From Xanthomonas arboricola (GTDB taxonomy: Bacteria > Pseudomonadota > Gammaproteobacteria > Xanthomonadales > Xanthomonadaceae): a DNA stretch of 46,375 bases. The stretch lies in contig NZ_QREM01000007.1 in NCBI RefSeq assembly GCF_003353015.1, forward strand, positions 597,831 through 644,205, read 5' to 3'. The translations under genes and the position numbers were made by a program. Shown here in pieces: positions 9,152-18,010 of this stretch. Below the pieces are notes generated by a model. That model was not told where the DNA came from, ran no database searches, and was given only the letters and a program-made list of their open reading frames with translations. Position 1 is the stretch's first letter; every line of letters starts with the position of its first letter.

Positions 9152-9257
9152 TTGGGCGGCAAGGGATCGGGGGGTCGGGACTCGGGAGTCACCACCCCTC
9201 AAGGCGCGGTGACCTGCAGCTCCTTGCGGGCGCACGCTCGATATGGCGATCGCAACG

Positions 9258-9956
9258 TCACTCGGCCGGCTTGCGCCCCATCAGCTCGAACGGGCCGCCC
9301 TTCTTCAGCGCGGCCTGGTACGCAGGGCGCGCTTCGATGCGCGCGAGAAACGCACGCAGGCGTGGATAGGCCTCCAGCCCGCCGCCACGCGCAGCGGCGG
9401 CCTGTACCGGGAAGCTCATCTGGATGTCGGCCGCAGTGAAGCGCTCGCCGGCGAACCAGTCGCGTGTTTGCAGCGACTGCTCCATCCAGTCCAGATGCAG
9501 CTTGAGCTGCGGACCGACAAAGCCCGCCATCGCCTTGTCCACGATGGCGCGTGCGACCGGCCTTGCGAAAAACGGCATCGGCGCACTGCGAATACGCCCG
9601 AAGATCAGCGTCATCAGCAACGGCGGCATCGCCGAGCCCTCGGCGTAATGCATCCAGTAGCGGAACTGCAGGCGCTCCGGTGACTCCAGCGGGCGCGGCG
9701 ACGGCGACAGTGCGCACTCGGTGTCGTAGCGTTCGGTCAGGTACTCCAGGATCGCGCCGGACTCGGCGACGGTCAGATCGCCGTCGACGACGATGGGCGA
9801 CTTGCCGAGCGGATGAATGGCACGCAGGGCCGCCGGTGCCAGCATGGTTTTGGGATCGCGCTCGTGCCGGACGATCTGGTACGGCAGTGCCAGTTCCTCC
9901 AGCAGCCACAGCACGCGCTGGGAACGGGAATTGTTGAGATGGTGGACTGTGATCAT
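9258..9956 (-). CDS. Glutathione S-transferase family protein
   Basis: A 232-residue soluble protein with the two-domain glutathione transferase layout. The N-terminal thioredoxin-like domain shows SRSQRVLWLLEEL, the cis-proline region GKSPIVVDGDLTVAESGAILEYL, which contacts the glutathione gamma-glutamyl group, and then an all-helical domain with the conserved (F/W)TAADI motif as ERFTAADIQMSFP. The exact class and substrate are not clear. It is a monocistronic-looking gene between the esterase and csp genes. Confidence 0.9.
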   Translation of the reverse strand: MITVHHLNNSRSQRVLWLLEELALPYQIVRHERDPKTMLAPAALRAIHPLGKSPIVVDGDLTVAESGAILEYLTERYDTECALSPSPRPLESPERLQFRYWMHYAEGSAMPPLLMTLIFGRIRSAPMPFFARPVARAIVDKAMAGFVGPQLKLHLDWMEQSLQTRDWFAGERFTAADIQMSFPVQAAAARGGGLEAYPRLRAFLARIEARPAYQAALKKGGPFELMGRKPAE

Positions 9957-10072
9957 GGACGAGGCCGCACGCGGAAAACCCTCATGCTACCGATCCGCGT
10001 GTCGTCGCTGCGCTCACTTGGCGGGTCGATCTGCCCGGTTCCAGCGCATCGATCAAATCACGCCCAATAAAA

Positions 10073-10100
10073 AACGCCGGTCGCTTGCGCGACCGGCGTT
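10073..10100 (-). terminator. Rho-independent terminator of the cold-shock gene
   Basis: A 12-base perfect stem (10073-10084 with 10089-10100) closes a 4-base loop. On the minus strand it is followed by a T-tract, the complement of AATAAAAAA. It lies about 28 bases past the csp stop, making it one of the clearest terminators in the window. Confidence 0.85.
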
Positions 10101-10127
10101 CTTGGCAACCTTACGGTTGCAGACGGA

Positions 10128-10337
10128 TTAGACCGCCTGCACCTGGTCAGCCTGCATGCCCTTCTGGCCCTGCACGGCGACGAAGGTCACTTTCTGGCCT
10201 TCCTGCAGCGACTTGAAGCCGGTGCCCTGGATGGCACGGAAGTGCACGAACAGGTCCGGGCCGCTTTCCGGGGTGATGAAGCCGAAGCCCTTGGCATCGT
10301 TGAACCACTTCACGGTACCGCTCTGACGATCTGACAT
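10128..10337 (-). CDS. Cold-shock domain protein (CspA family)
   Basis: A single 69-residue cold-shock domain that binds single-stranded RNA or DNA and can act as an RNA chaperone. Both nucleic-acid motifs are present, RNP1 as KGFGFI and RNP2 as LFVHF. A strong AGGAG lies seven bases before the ATG, unusually good for this window, and the leader to the divergent gene is about 270 bases. Long leaders are common for cold-inducible csp genes, but the sequence does not show whether this copy is cold-induced. Confidence 0.95.
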   Translation of the reverse strand: MSDRQSGTVKWFNDAKGFGFITPESGPDLFVHFRAIQGTGFKSLQEGQKVTFVAVQGQKGMQADQVQAV

Positions 10338-10604
10338 TTACAAACTCCTGAACTATAGATGGATAAATCGCAGCGTCCGAAAAGCCGGAGCTGAGACTGA
10401 GTTGCAGGCGTTGGTAAAGCGGAACGATGAAGCGAGATCTGTAACGATCCGGCTGCATCAGGCCACGATTCACGGTGACCCTTGCAAACACAGTGCGTGC
10501 ACAGTACTCGTGTTCCCAGCAAAAAGCGACACCCTGCGTCAAATATTTTACTGTCAGGCCGGATCCGACCACCTGTCAGGCCCTTTCCCTCCCGGTTTCA
10601 GCAC

Positions 10605-11084
10605 ATGAATACGCCTCCCCCGCCGTCCCGCCCGCATATCTGGGTCGATGCCGATGCCTGCCCGGCGGTCATCCGCGACATTCTTTTCCGCGCCGCCGCG
10701 CGGACCGGCACGGCGATGACGCTGGTCGCCAATCACTTCCTGCAGACCCCTCGCCTGGCCCACGTGCGTGCGCTGCAGGTGCCCGGAGGCGCGGACGCGG
10801 CCGACGACCTCATTGCCGGACGGGTGGCTGCGGGCGACCTGGTCATTACCCAGGACATTCCGCTGGCTGCCCGCGTCCTGGAAGCCGGCGCGGCCGCGGT
10901 CAGCCCGCGGGGCGAGCCGTTTACCAGCGACAGCATCAAGGAGCGCCTGTCGGTGCGCGGCTTCCTGGAGGAGCTGCGCGGCGCCGGTGTCGTCACCGGC
11001 GGGCCTGCGGCCCTGCATCCGCGCGACCGGCAGGCATTTGCCGCCCAGCTGGACCGCTGGCTGGCCGAGATGGCGCGGCGCTGA
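10605..11084 (+). CDS. YaiI/YqxD (DUF188) family protein
   Basis: A 159-residue cytoplasmic protein of the conserved DUF188 family, related to PIN/NYN-type folds but of unproven activity. Family hallmarks are [15 protein letters not shown] near the N-terminus, [14 protein letters not shown] in the middle and a basic segment near NRTG/DSIKERL toward the end. The conserved acidic residues (DADACP, TQD) are intact. The ATG at 10605 gives a proline-rich lead ([10 protein letters not shown]); upstream in-frame starts would lie inside the csp regulatory region. It may be transcribed with yaeQ, 63 bases downstream. Confidence 0.88.
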   Translation: MNTPPPPSRPHIWVDADACPAVIRDILFRAAARTGTAMTLVANHFLQTPRLAHVRALQVPGGADAADDLIAGRVAAGDLVITQDIPLAARVLEAGAAAVSPRGEPFTSDSIKERLSVRGFLEELRGAGVVTGGPAALHPRDRQAFAAQLDRWLAEMARR

Positions 11085-11147
11085 CCGCACCACGCCGGGG
11101 GTTGCAGCGGGGGCGTATCATGGGCGCCCTTTGCAACCGGCATCCTG

Positions 11148-11696
11148 ATGGCCCTTACCGCCACCGTCCGCAGGGCGGAACTCCAGATCAGCGACATGGA
11201 TCGTGGCTACTACGCCAACCATTCCTTGACCCTGGCCCAGCACCCCTCCGAAACCGACGAGCGCCTGATGGTGCGGCTGCTGGCGTTTGCGCTGTTTGCC
11301 GACGACCGCCTGGAATTTGGCCGCGGCCTCAGCAACGAGGACGAACCCGACCTGTGGCGGCGCGACTACACCGGCGACCCGGACCTCTGGATCGACCTCG
11401 GCCAGCCGGACGAGAGCCGGGTGCGCAAGGCCTGCAACCGCTCGCGCGAGGCGGTGGTGATCGGCTATGGCGGCCAGGCCACCGAAACCTGGTGGAAGAA
11501 GCAGGCCAATGCGCTCGGCCGGCAGCGCAACCTGCGCGTGATCGAGCTGGACTCCCAGGCCACCGAGGCCCTGGGCGCGCTGATCCAGCGCGGCATGCGC
11601 TTCGATGTGATCATCCAGGACGGCGAGGTGCAGATGCTGGCCGACCACGGCAGCGTCACCCTGACCCCGATGGTGCGGCAAGCCCCGGCCGAATGA
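11148..11696 (+). CDS. yaeQ: YaeQ family protein
   Basis: A 182-residue protein of the YaeQ family, which has a PD-(D/E)XK nuclease-like fold but no proven activity. Recognisable segments are MALTATVRRAELQISDMDRGYY at the start, HPSETDERLMVRLLAFALFA, DEPDLW, IDLGQPDESRVRKACNRS and the C-terminal LTPMVRQAPAE. Length and order match the family. Its TGA overlaps the ATG of the flavoprotein gene (ATGA), indicating a two-gene transcript. A TATCAT hexamer at about 11115-11120 could serve as a -10 element. Confidence 0.92.
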   Translation: MALTATVRRAELQISDMDRGYYANHSLTLAQHPSETDERLMVRLLAFALFADDRLEFGRGLSNEDEPDLWRRDYTGDPDLWIDLGQPDESRVRKACNRSREAVVIGYGGQATETWWKKQANALGRQRNLRVIELDSQATEALGALIQRGMRFDVIIQDGEVQMLADHGSVTLTPMVRQAPAE

Positions 11697-12874
11697 GCAT
11701 GCGGTGCGACGTGCTGGTCATCGGCGCCGGCGCCGCCGGCCTGATGAGCGCCTTCACTGCCGGCCGGCGCGGCCGCCAGGTACTGGTGATCGACCATGCC
11801 AACAAGGTCGGCAAGAAGATCCTGATGTCCGGTGGCGGGCGCTGCAACTTCACCAATACCGGCACCGCGCCCGGCAATTTCCTCTCGGCCAACCGCCACT
11901 TCTGCAAGTCCGCCCTGGCCCGCTACAGCCCGCTGGATTTCGTGGAGATGGTCGAGCGCCACCGTATCGCCTATCACGAGAAAGAGCTGGGCCAGCTGTT
12001 CTGCGACATCTCGTCCAAGCAGATCGTGCGCATGCTGCTGGACGAGTGCGACGCAGCGGGCGTGCAGGTGCGGACCGACTGCAAGGTGCATTCGGTGCAG
12101 CGTGGCAGCGACGGCTTCAGCGTGGAGACCAGCCAGGGACGGGTTCAGGCGCAGTCGCTGATCGTGGCCACCGGCGGGCTGTCGATCCCGAGCATGGGCG
12201 CCAGCGGCTTTGGCTACGCGCTGGCCCAGCAGTTCGGCCACGCGCTGCTGCCGACGCGCGCCGGGCTGGTGCCGCTGACCTTGAGCGGCAAGCACCAGGA
12301 GCGGCTGCAGGACCTGTCCGGGCTGGCGCTACCGGTCCAGGCGCAGTGCAACGGCGCCAGCTTCCGCAACTTCATGCTGGTCACGCATCGCGGCGTCAGC
12401 GGCCCGGCCATCCTGCAGATCTCCTCGTACTGGCAACCCGGCGACGACCTGCGCCTGGACCTGCTGCCGGGCCAGGACGCCGCGGCATGGCTGCGCGAAC
12501 AAAAAAAACAGCGTGGCGCCACCGAACTGCGCAACGTGCTGGCCGACGTGCTGCCGCGGCGGTTCGCCCAGCGCCTGTGCGAGGTGTGGCTGCCGGACAA
12601 GCCGGTCCGCCAGCTCGACCCGCCGCAGTTGCAGGCCACGGCGGACCTGCTGACCGCCTTCCCGCTGATCGCCAGCGGAACAGAGGGCTACCGCACCGCT
12701 GAAGTAACGCTGGGCGGTGTCGATACCAATCAGGTCTCCAGCACCAGCATGGAGTCGCGTCTGGTCGCCGGCCTGTACTTCGTCGGCGAGGTGCTGGACG
12801 TGACCGGATGGCTGGGTGGCTACAACTTCCAGTGGGCATGGGCGTCCGGTCATGCCGCAGGAAGCGTAGCCTGA
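11693..12874 (+). CDS. HI0933/BaiN-like NAD(P)/FAD-dependent flavoprotein
   Basis: A 393-residue FAD-binding protein of the HI0933 family (YhiN, BaiN). The dinucleotide fold VLVIGAGAAGLMSAFTAGRRG lies near the N-terminus, followed by the family motif KVGKKILMSGGGRCNFTN and, at the C-terminus, TLGGVDTNQVSSTSMESRLVAGLYFVGEVLDVTGWLGGYNFQWAWASG, which closes the FAD site. Biological substrates of this family are mostly unknown; BaiN reduces bile-acid intermediates in gut bacteria, which is unlikely to transfer here. Translation may start at 11693, coupled to yaeQ, or at the second ATG at 11699. Confidence 0.88.
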   Translation: MSMRCDVLVIGAGAAGLMSAFTAGRRGRQVLVIDHANKVGKKILMSGGGRCNFTNTGTAPGNFLSANRHFCKSALARYSPLDFVEMVERHRIAYHEKELGQLFCDISSKQIVRMLLDECDAAGVQVRTDCKVHSVQRGSDGFSVETSQGRVQAQSLIVATGGLSIPSMGASGFGYALAQQFGHALLPTRAGLVPLTLSGKHQERLQDLSGLALPVQAQCNGASFRNFMLVTHRGVSGPAILQISSYWQPGDDLRLDLLPGQDAAAWLREQKKQRGATELRNVLADVLPRRFAQRLCEVWLPDKPVRQLDPPQLQATADLLTAFPLIASGTEGYRTAEVTLGGVDTNQVSSTSMESRLVAGLYFVGEVLDVTGWLGGYNFQWAWASGHAAGSVA

Positions 12875-12989
12875 TGCCGTGTCGGGCGGAAACGTGGCCT
12901 GCGTCTCACCCCGGGTGCGGACGTGTCCACAGACATGGACGTATTCAAGGTTCTTCGTGTATTTAAACCCGGTCGTTAGGGAAACGCGC

Positions 12990-15059
12990 ATGCAGAAAGG
13001 CAAAGATCTCACCCTCCGCCTGATGATCGTCGACGACAGTGTCGAAGGCGCGGAGGCGATCGTGACTGCGTTGCGCAATGGCGGCATCGCGGTGCGTCCA
13101 TCGCGGCCGCAGAGCCTGGACGAGCTCGCCAGCATGCTGTCGGGCCAGATCGATCTGGCCCTGCACGGGCAGGCGGTGCAGATCCCGATGAGCGCGCTGC
13201 AACAGCAGATCGCCGGCAGCGGCAAGGACATCCCGATCATCCAGCTGGCCGAGCGGCTCGAAGAAGATGCCCTGGTCGAGGCCGCTGCGCATGGCATTCG
13301 TGCCATCGTGCTGCGGCATCGCCCCGAACACCTGCTGGCGCTGGTGCGCTCGGAATGGGCCGATCTGCAGGCACGCCGCGGGCTGCGCCGCATCGAGGCG
13401 CAGATGCGCGAAACCGAGCGGCGCTGCGACGCGCTGATCGCCTCCTCGCGCGACCCGATCGCCTATGTGCACGAAGGCATGCATATCCGTGCCAACGAGG
13501 CGTACCTGGACATGTTCGGCTTCGAGTCGTTCGACGATGTCGAGGGCGTGTCGCTGCTGGACATGATCGCCGCGCAATACGTGGACGACTTCAAGCAGCT
13601 GCTCAAGGCGATGTCCAAGGGCGAGCCGCCGCCGGCGCAGTACAAGGTCGACGCGCGCCGGCTGGAAGGCGACACCTTCCCGGCAACGATGGAATTCGCC
13701 ACTGCCACCTACGAAGGCGAACCGTGCATCCAGGTGGTGTTCCGCCGCCGCGAGGAGTTCGACCCGGAGCTGGCGCGCGAGGTCGAGGACCTGCGCCAGC
13801 GCGACCAGGTCACCGGCCTGCTCAACCGCCCCGCCTTCATGGTCGCGCTGGAACAGGCGGTGGCGCGCGCCGGCCGCAGCGAAGGCCAGTCCGGCTTCCT
13901 GCTGATCGAGCCCGACCATTACGCGCGCCTGCTGCCCGAGATCGGGCTGGATTCGGCCGATACGCTGATCGCCGCCCTGGCCGCGCATGTGGCCAACGTG
14001 ACCGACGACAGCGTGATCGCCGCGCGTTTCGGCGAGCACAGCTTTGCGTTGTTGATGGACGGCAATTACGCGCGCACGCACGCACTGGCGGAACTGGTGC
14101 GCGATGCCTTCGCGCAGCAGGTCTTCAGCATCGGCGCGCGCTCGGCCACGGTGACGGTGAGCATCGGCGGGGTGCAGATCGGCGAGAAGATCGCCAGCAT
14201 CGGGCAAGTGCTCAACCGCGGCACCGAGGCGGTGCGCACCACCGCCGAGCTGGGCGGCAATGCGGTCAGCATCTACGACCCGGCAGCGGCCGATCGGACC
14301 GAGGAGGAGCGCATCGAACGCTGGGTGCAGCAGTTGCGCGAGGCACTGGTCGGCGACGGCTTCCAGCTGTACTACCAGCCGGTACTCAACCTGCAGGGCG
14401 AGCCGCTGGAGCTGTACCAGGCCTTCCTGCGGCTGGAGCGCAATGGCGAGGTGATGTCGCCCAACGCCTTCATGGCCATTGCCGAAGAACACGACCTGAT
14501 CACCGAAATCGACCGCTGGGTGGTGGCGCGCGCGATCCGCCAGATTGGCGAGCGGCAACGCGCAGGCCACACCACGCATCTGCTGGTACGCATCGGGCCC
14601 AACTCGTTCTCCGATCCGCAGATGGTCGACATCATCCGCGAGCAATTGGCCGTGTACGGCGTGCCGGGCGAACGGCTGTGGTTGCAGACGCCGGAATCGA
14701 AGGTGTTCACCCATCTGCGCAACGCCCAGCAGTTCCTGGCGGCGGTGTCGGCGATGGGCTGCAAGGTCGGGCTGGAACAGTTCGGCTCGGGCCTGGATTC
14801 GTTCCAGCTGCTGGCGCATTTCCAGCCGGCCTTCCTCAAGCTCGATCGCGGCATCACCGGCGAAGTGGCCTCGGCCCGCGAAAGCCAGGAAAAGATCCGC
14901 GAGATCACCTCGCGTGCGCAGCCGGCCGGCATTCTCACCGTGGCCGAGTTCGTGGCCGATGCGCAGTCCATGAGCACCTTCTTCAGCGCCGGGGTGGACT
15001 ATGTGCAGGGCGATTTCGTCGCACCGACCGGGCCGTTGATGAACTACGAGTTCGGCTGA
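12990..15059 (+). CDS. fimX: FimX-like degenerate GGDEF/EAL c-di-GMP effector
   Basis: A 689-residue cytoplasmic protein with REC-like (about 8-125), PAS (about 140-255), GGDEF (about 260-420) and EAL (about 430-689) regions, the FimX architecture that promotes type IV pilus assembly through c-di-GMP. The GGDEF signature is replaced by GEHSF (348-352) and EAL by QAF (477-479), so neither cyclase nor phosphodiesterase activity is expected; FimX EAL domains bind c-di-GMP as sensors. The REC-like part keeps acidic residues in IVDDS but shows no clear phospho-acceptor aspartate. AGGGAAA precedes the ATG as a ribosome-binding site. The frame is open to 12879, but 12990 gives the family N-terminus. 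Confidence 0.9.
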   Translation: MQKGKDLTLRLMIVDDSVEGAEAIVTALRNGGIAVRPSRPQSLDELASMLSGQIDLALHGQAVQIPMSALQQQIAGSGKDIPIIQLAERLEEDALVEAAAHGIRAIVLRHRPEHLLALVRSEWADLQARRGLRRIEAQMRETERRCDALIASSRDPIAYVHEGMHIRANEAYLDMFGFESFDDVEGVSLLDMIAAQYVDDFKQLLKAMSKGEPPPAQYKVDARRLEGDTFPATMEFATATYEGEPCIQVVFRRREEFDPELAREVEDLRQRDQVTGLLNRPAFMVALEQAVARAGRSEGQSGFLLIEPDHYARLLPEIGLDSADTLIAALAAHVANVTDDSVIAARFGEHSFALLMDGNYARTHALAELVRDAFAQQVFSIGARSATVTVSIGGVQIGEKIASIGQVLNRGTEAVRTTAELGGNAVSIYDPAAADRTEEERIERWVQQLREALVGDGFQLYYQPVLNLQGEPLELYQAFLRLERNGEVMSPNAFMAIAEEHDLITEIDRWVVARAIRQIGERQRAGHTTHLLVRIGPNSFSDPQMVDIIREQLAVYGVPGERLWLQTPESKVFTHLRNAQQFLAAVSAMGCKVGLEQFGSGLDSFQLLAHFQPAFLKLDRGITGEVASARESQEKIREITSRAQPAGILTVAEFVADAQSMSTFFSAGVDYVQGDFVAPTGPLMNYEFG

Positions 15060-15105
15060 GACCTGCAGAAGCAGCGCATCGTTGCAACCCGCACCGCGCA
15101 ACAAA

Positions 15106-15126
15106 AAACCCGCGTCCTGCGGGTTT
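15106..15126. terminator. Bidirectional terminator between fimX and htpX
   Basis: An 8-base stem, AAACCCGC/GCGGGTTT, closes a 5-base loop. In the minus direction it runs into a T-rich tract (TTTTTTGTTG), so it is strongest for htpX, whose stop is 26 bases away. On the plus strand it ends GGGTTTCC and may serve fimX weakly. Confidence 0.8.
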
Positions 15127-15151
15127 CCTGTTGGTGGACGACGTTACCGGC

Positions 15152-16030
15152 TTACATCGCCGTACCGTTGGCGGCGCGCAGCGTAGCGATGCGCTCGGCC
15201 AGCGGCGGGTGGCTCAGGAACAGCCGGCGCAAGCCATCGCCCACACCGCCGGAAATGCCGAACGCCTGCACCTGCGAGGGCAAGGTGTTCTGGCCATGGT
15301 TGAGCGACAGGCGCTCCAACGCGGCGATCATCTTGGCGCGGCCTGCCAGCTGTGCGCCACCGGCATCGGCGCGGAATTCGCGGCGACGCGAGAACCACAT
15401 CGCGATCATCGTCGCGAACAGGCCGAACACCATCTCCAGCACGAACACGATGATGTAGTAGGCAAAACCGCGGCCACTGTCGCGATTGCCCGACATGGCA
15501 CTGTCGATGATGCCGCCGACCACGCGTGCCAGCACGATCACGAAGGTGTTGAGCACGCCTTGCAGCAAGGCCATGGTGACCATGTCGCCATTGGCGACAT
15601 GTGCGATTTCATGGCCCAGCACCGCCTCGGCCTCGTCCTGGCTCATGTTCTGCAGCAGCCCGGTGGACACCGCGACCAGCGCGTTGTTGCGGTTGGCGCC
15701 GGTGGCGAAGGCATTGATCTCCGGGCCGTCGTAGACCGCCACTTCCGGCATGCCGATGCCGGCCGCCTCGGCCTGGCGGCGCACCGTCGCCAGCAACCAG
15801 CGCTCGGTCGGCGTGCGTGGCTCGGTGATCACCTGCGCACCGGTGCTGCGCTTGGCCATGAACTTGGACAACAGCAGCGAGATGAACGAGCCGCCGAACC
15901 CGAACACGGCCGCCATCACCAGCAGGCCGCTCATCTGCGCGGGATTGACGCCCAGCACCGACATCACGATGCCGGCCAGCACCAGCACCGCAAAATTGGT
16001 CAGCAGGAACAGGAAAATGCGGTTGAACAT
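15152..16030 (-). CDS. htpX: Membrane zinc metalloprotease HtpX
   Basis: A 292-residue inner-membrane M48 peptidase that degrades misfolded membrane proteins. Two hydrophobic segments open the protein (about 4-26 and 34-54), then comes the catalytic domain with HEIAH at 140-144 (zinc ligands H140 and H144, catalytic E141) and third ligand E218 in RREFRAD. Another hydrophobic pair (about 155-175 and 190-212) frames the active site. The ATG at 16030 is preceded by GGAG. It is convergent with fimX and shares the terminator between them. Confidence 0.95.
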   Translation of the reverse strand: MFNRIFLFLLTNFAVLVLAGIVMSVLGVNPAQMSGLLVMAAVFGFGGSFISLLLSKFMAKRSTGAQVITEPRTPTERWLLATVRRQAEAAGIGMPEVAVYDGPEINAFATGANRNNALVAVSTGLLQNMSQDEAEAVLGHEIAHVANGDMVTMALLQGVLNTFVIVLARVVGGIIDSAMSGNRDSGRGFAYYIIVFVLEMVFGLFATMIAMWFSRRREFRADAGGAQLAGRAKMIAALERLSLNHGQNTLPSQVQAFGISGGVGDGLRRLFLSHPPLAERIATLRAANGTAM

Positions 16031-16127
16031 GGTGCGACGACTCCACGCGAGCAGGATGACCTGCAGCGGATCTGCGGTCGTCAGCGCTTGAAATCAAGCG
16101 ATCACCTGACCGACGATTCAGCCGATC

Positions 16128-17027
16128 ATGCCAGCCCTCCCCTACCGCGGCCGCTTCGCGCCCTCCCCGACCGGCCCGTTGCACTTCGGCTCCCTGCTGG
16201 CGGCGTTCGGCAGCTGGCTGCTCGCGCGGCATGCCGGTGGTCAATGGTGCGTGCGCATCGAAGACATCGACCCGCCGCGTGCCAAGCCCGGCGCCTGCGA
16301 ACGTCAGCTGCGCACCCTGGCCGCCTTCGGCCTGCGCCCGGACCTGCCGGTGCTGTATCAATCCGACCGCAACGCGCACTACGACGCCGCCGTCACCACC
16401 TTGCTGGAGGCGGGACTGGCCTTCGAATGCAGCTGCAGTCGCGCCGATCTTGCCGGCATGGGCGGCATCCACCATGCCTGCGTGGCGCCGTTGGGCGCCC
16501 GCCGTGCGGTGCGGTTGCGGGTGCCGCCGCAGCCCCCGGTCGGCTTCGACGACGCATTGCAGGGGCGCGTGGTGCAGGACGTGCATGCCGAGGTCGGCGA
16601 TGTGGTGCTGCGCCGCGCCGATGGCTATTGGGCGTACCAGCTGGCGGTGGTGGTCGACGATGCCGCGCAGGCCATCACCGATGTCGTGCGCGGCGCCGAC
16701 CTGCTCGACTCCACCCCGCGCCAGTTGCTGCTGCAGCGCGCATTGGGGCTGCCGCAGCCGCGCTATCTGCACCTGCCGCTGATCCTGGACCACGCCGGCC
16801 GCAAGCTGTCCAAGTCGCACGCCGCGCCCGCGCTGGACGATACGGACCCGCAGCCGGCCCTGCGCGCCGCCTGGGCCGTCCTGGGACAGCATCCGGCGGC
16901 ACTGCCGCGCCGGGCGGGGCTGGAGACCTTGCTGCAGCAGGCGGTGCAGCATTTTTCGCCGCAGCGGTTGCCCCGGCAGCTGCATCTGGACGCCAACGGA
17001 TGCGCATCACCGCCCCGGCGTGACTAG
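16128..17027 (+). CDS. gluQ: Glutamyl-Q tRNA(Asp) synthetase
   Basis: A 299-residue truncated glutamyl-tRNA synthetase paralogue that attaches glutamate to queuosine in tRNA(Asp). It keeps the class I catalytic core but ends before any anticodon-binding domain, the defining feature of GluQ-RS. The HIGH equivalent is HFGS at 19-22 after GRFAPSPTGPL, the KMSKS equivalent is KLSKS, and RIEDID lies near residue 43. The cysteine-rich segment ECSCSRADL and a following HHAC fit the zinc-binding insert. It diverges from htpX. Queuosine handling links it to queG further along the window. Confidence 0.93.
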   Translation: MPALPYRGRFAPSPTGPLHFGSLLAAFGSWLLARHAGGQWCVRIEDIDPPRAKPGACERQLRTLAAFGLRPDLPVLYQSDRNAHYDAAVTTLLEAGLAFECSCSRADLAGMGGIHHACVAPLGARRAVRLRVPPQPPVGFDDALQGRVVQDVHAEVGDVVLRRADGYWAYQLAVVVDDAAQAITDVVRGADLLDSTPRQLLLQRALGLPQPRYLHLPLILDHAGRKLSKSHAAPALDDTDPQPALRAAWAVLGQHPAALPRRAGLETLLQQAVQHFSPQRLPRQLHLDANGCASPPRRD

Positions 17028-17110
17028 AATTGCGCCCCGGCAACGGCGTCGGCCCAGGCAGTGCGCCTGCGCCTGCCCGCCCCAAGTCTTCCCTGTCCAT
17101 TGGAATCGTC

Positions 17111-17851
17111 ATGACATCTCGCGTCGTATTGGTCACCGGTGGCACCGGCGGTATCGGCACTGCCATCTGCAAGCGCCTGGCCGACCAGGGCCACCGGGTG
17201 GCCAGCAACTTCCGCAATGCCGAAAAGGCCCAGGCATGGCAGCAGCGCATGCAGGCCCAGGGCTATGACATCGCCCTGTTCCGCGGCGATGTGGCGTCTT
17301 CCGAGCATGCGCGCAGCCTGGTCGAGGACGTCCAGGCAGCGCTGGGGCCGATCGAGATCCTGGTCAACAACGCCGGCATCACCCGCGACACCACCTTCCA
17401 TCGCATGACCGCCGAACAATGGCATGACGTCATCAACACCAACCTCAACTCGGTCTTCAACGTCACCCGCCCGGTGATCGAAGGCATGCGCCAGCGCGGC
17501 TGGGGACGGGTGATCCAGATCAGCTCGATCAATGGCCTGAAGGGCCAGTACGGGCAGGCCAACTACGCGGCCGCCAAGGCCGGCATGCACGGCTTCACCA
17601 TCTCGCTGGCGCGCGAAAATGCCGCGTTCGGGGTGACCGTCAATACCGTCTCGCCGGGCTATGTGGCCACCGACATGGTGATGGCGGTCCCGGAAGAGGT
17701 GCGCGCCAAGATCGTCGCCGACATCCCCACCGGCCGTCTCGGCCGGCCGGAAGAAATCGCCTATGCGGTGGCATTCCTGGTGGCGGAGGAAGCCGGATGG
17801 ATCACCGGCTCCAACCTGGATATCAATGGCGGCCATCACATGGGCTGGTAA
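17111..17851 (+). CDS. phaB: Acetoacetyl-CoA reductase (PhaB-type SDR)
   Basis: A 246-residue short-chain dehydrogenase expected to reduce acetoacetyl-CoA to (R)-3-hydroxybutyryl-CoA with NADPH for polyhydroxybutyrate synthesis. The cofactor motif TGGTGGIG spans 9-16, NNAG 86-89, and the catalytic residues are N110, S139, Y152 and K156. Overall sequence (ITRDTTFHRMTAEQWHDVINTNLNSVFNVTRPVIEGM) matches PhaB more than FabG. The phaR repressor gene follows on the same strand, supporting the call, although no synthase gene is in the window. A TAGAAT hexamer at 17025-17030 could be its promoter. Confidence 0.9.
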   Translation: MTSRVVLVTGGTGGIGTAICKRLADQGHRVASNFRNAEKAQAWQQRMQAQGYDIALFRGDVASSEHARSLVEDVQAALGPIEILVNNAGITRDTTFHRMTAEQWHDVINTNLNSVFNVTRPVIEGMRQRGWGRVIQISSINGLKGQYGQANYAAAKAGMHGFTISLARENAAFGVTVNTVSPGYVATDMVMAVPEEVRAKIVADIPTGRLGRPEEIAYAVAFLVAEEAGWITGSNLDINGGHHMGW

Positions 17852-17855
17852 CGTT

Positions 17856-17917
17856 TGCTGCAACTTTGCGATGCAGCATCAAAAATCCTTGAAAATCATG
17901 CTGCGCAGCATTTTTTT
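17856..17917 (+). promoter_or_regulatory. Repeated TGCTGC/GCAGCA palindromes between phaB and phaR
   Basis: Four segments, 17856-17862 (TGCTGCA), 17872-17879 (TGCAGCAT), 17898-17904 (ATGCTGC) and 17905-17911 (GCAGCAT), can pair as 1-2, 2-3 or 3-4. The last is followed by seven Ts, giving a terminator-like end. The TGC-rich character also recalls DNA sites reported for PhaR repressors, so the stretch may be an operator. Which role applies cannot be told from sequence. Confidence 0.5.
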
Positions 17918-18010
17918 GGTGTCCGCTCAGGAAAATAAGGCCTTGTAGCGGTTGCAAGGGCTGCTGCGGTGCGCCATCCTGCGCGCACTATCGTTGTGAG
18001 TGAACGTTCC

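Noticed and set aside
9164-9190. G-rich stretch after the esterase gene as a separate repeat family
   Set aside because: It resembles the GGGAATCG-type repeats but is short and has no clear second arm, so it was not listed as a feature.
10147-10572. 141-codon minus-strand frame over the csp gene and its leader
   Set aside because: Overlaps the clear csp coding region in another frame and shows no domain.
12963-15104. 713-codon open frame antisense to fimX
   Set aside because: Mirrors codon bias of fimX on the other strand; no domain seen.
13355-17023. A 1,222-codon plus-strand open frame across fimX, htpX and gluQ
   Set aside because: It lies in alternate frames of three well-recognised genes, is Arg/Ala/Gly-rich without domains, and is a high-GC artefact.
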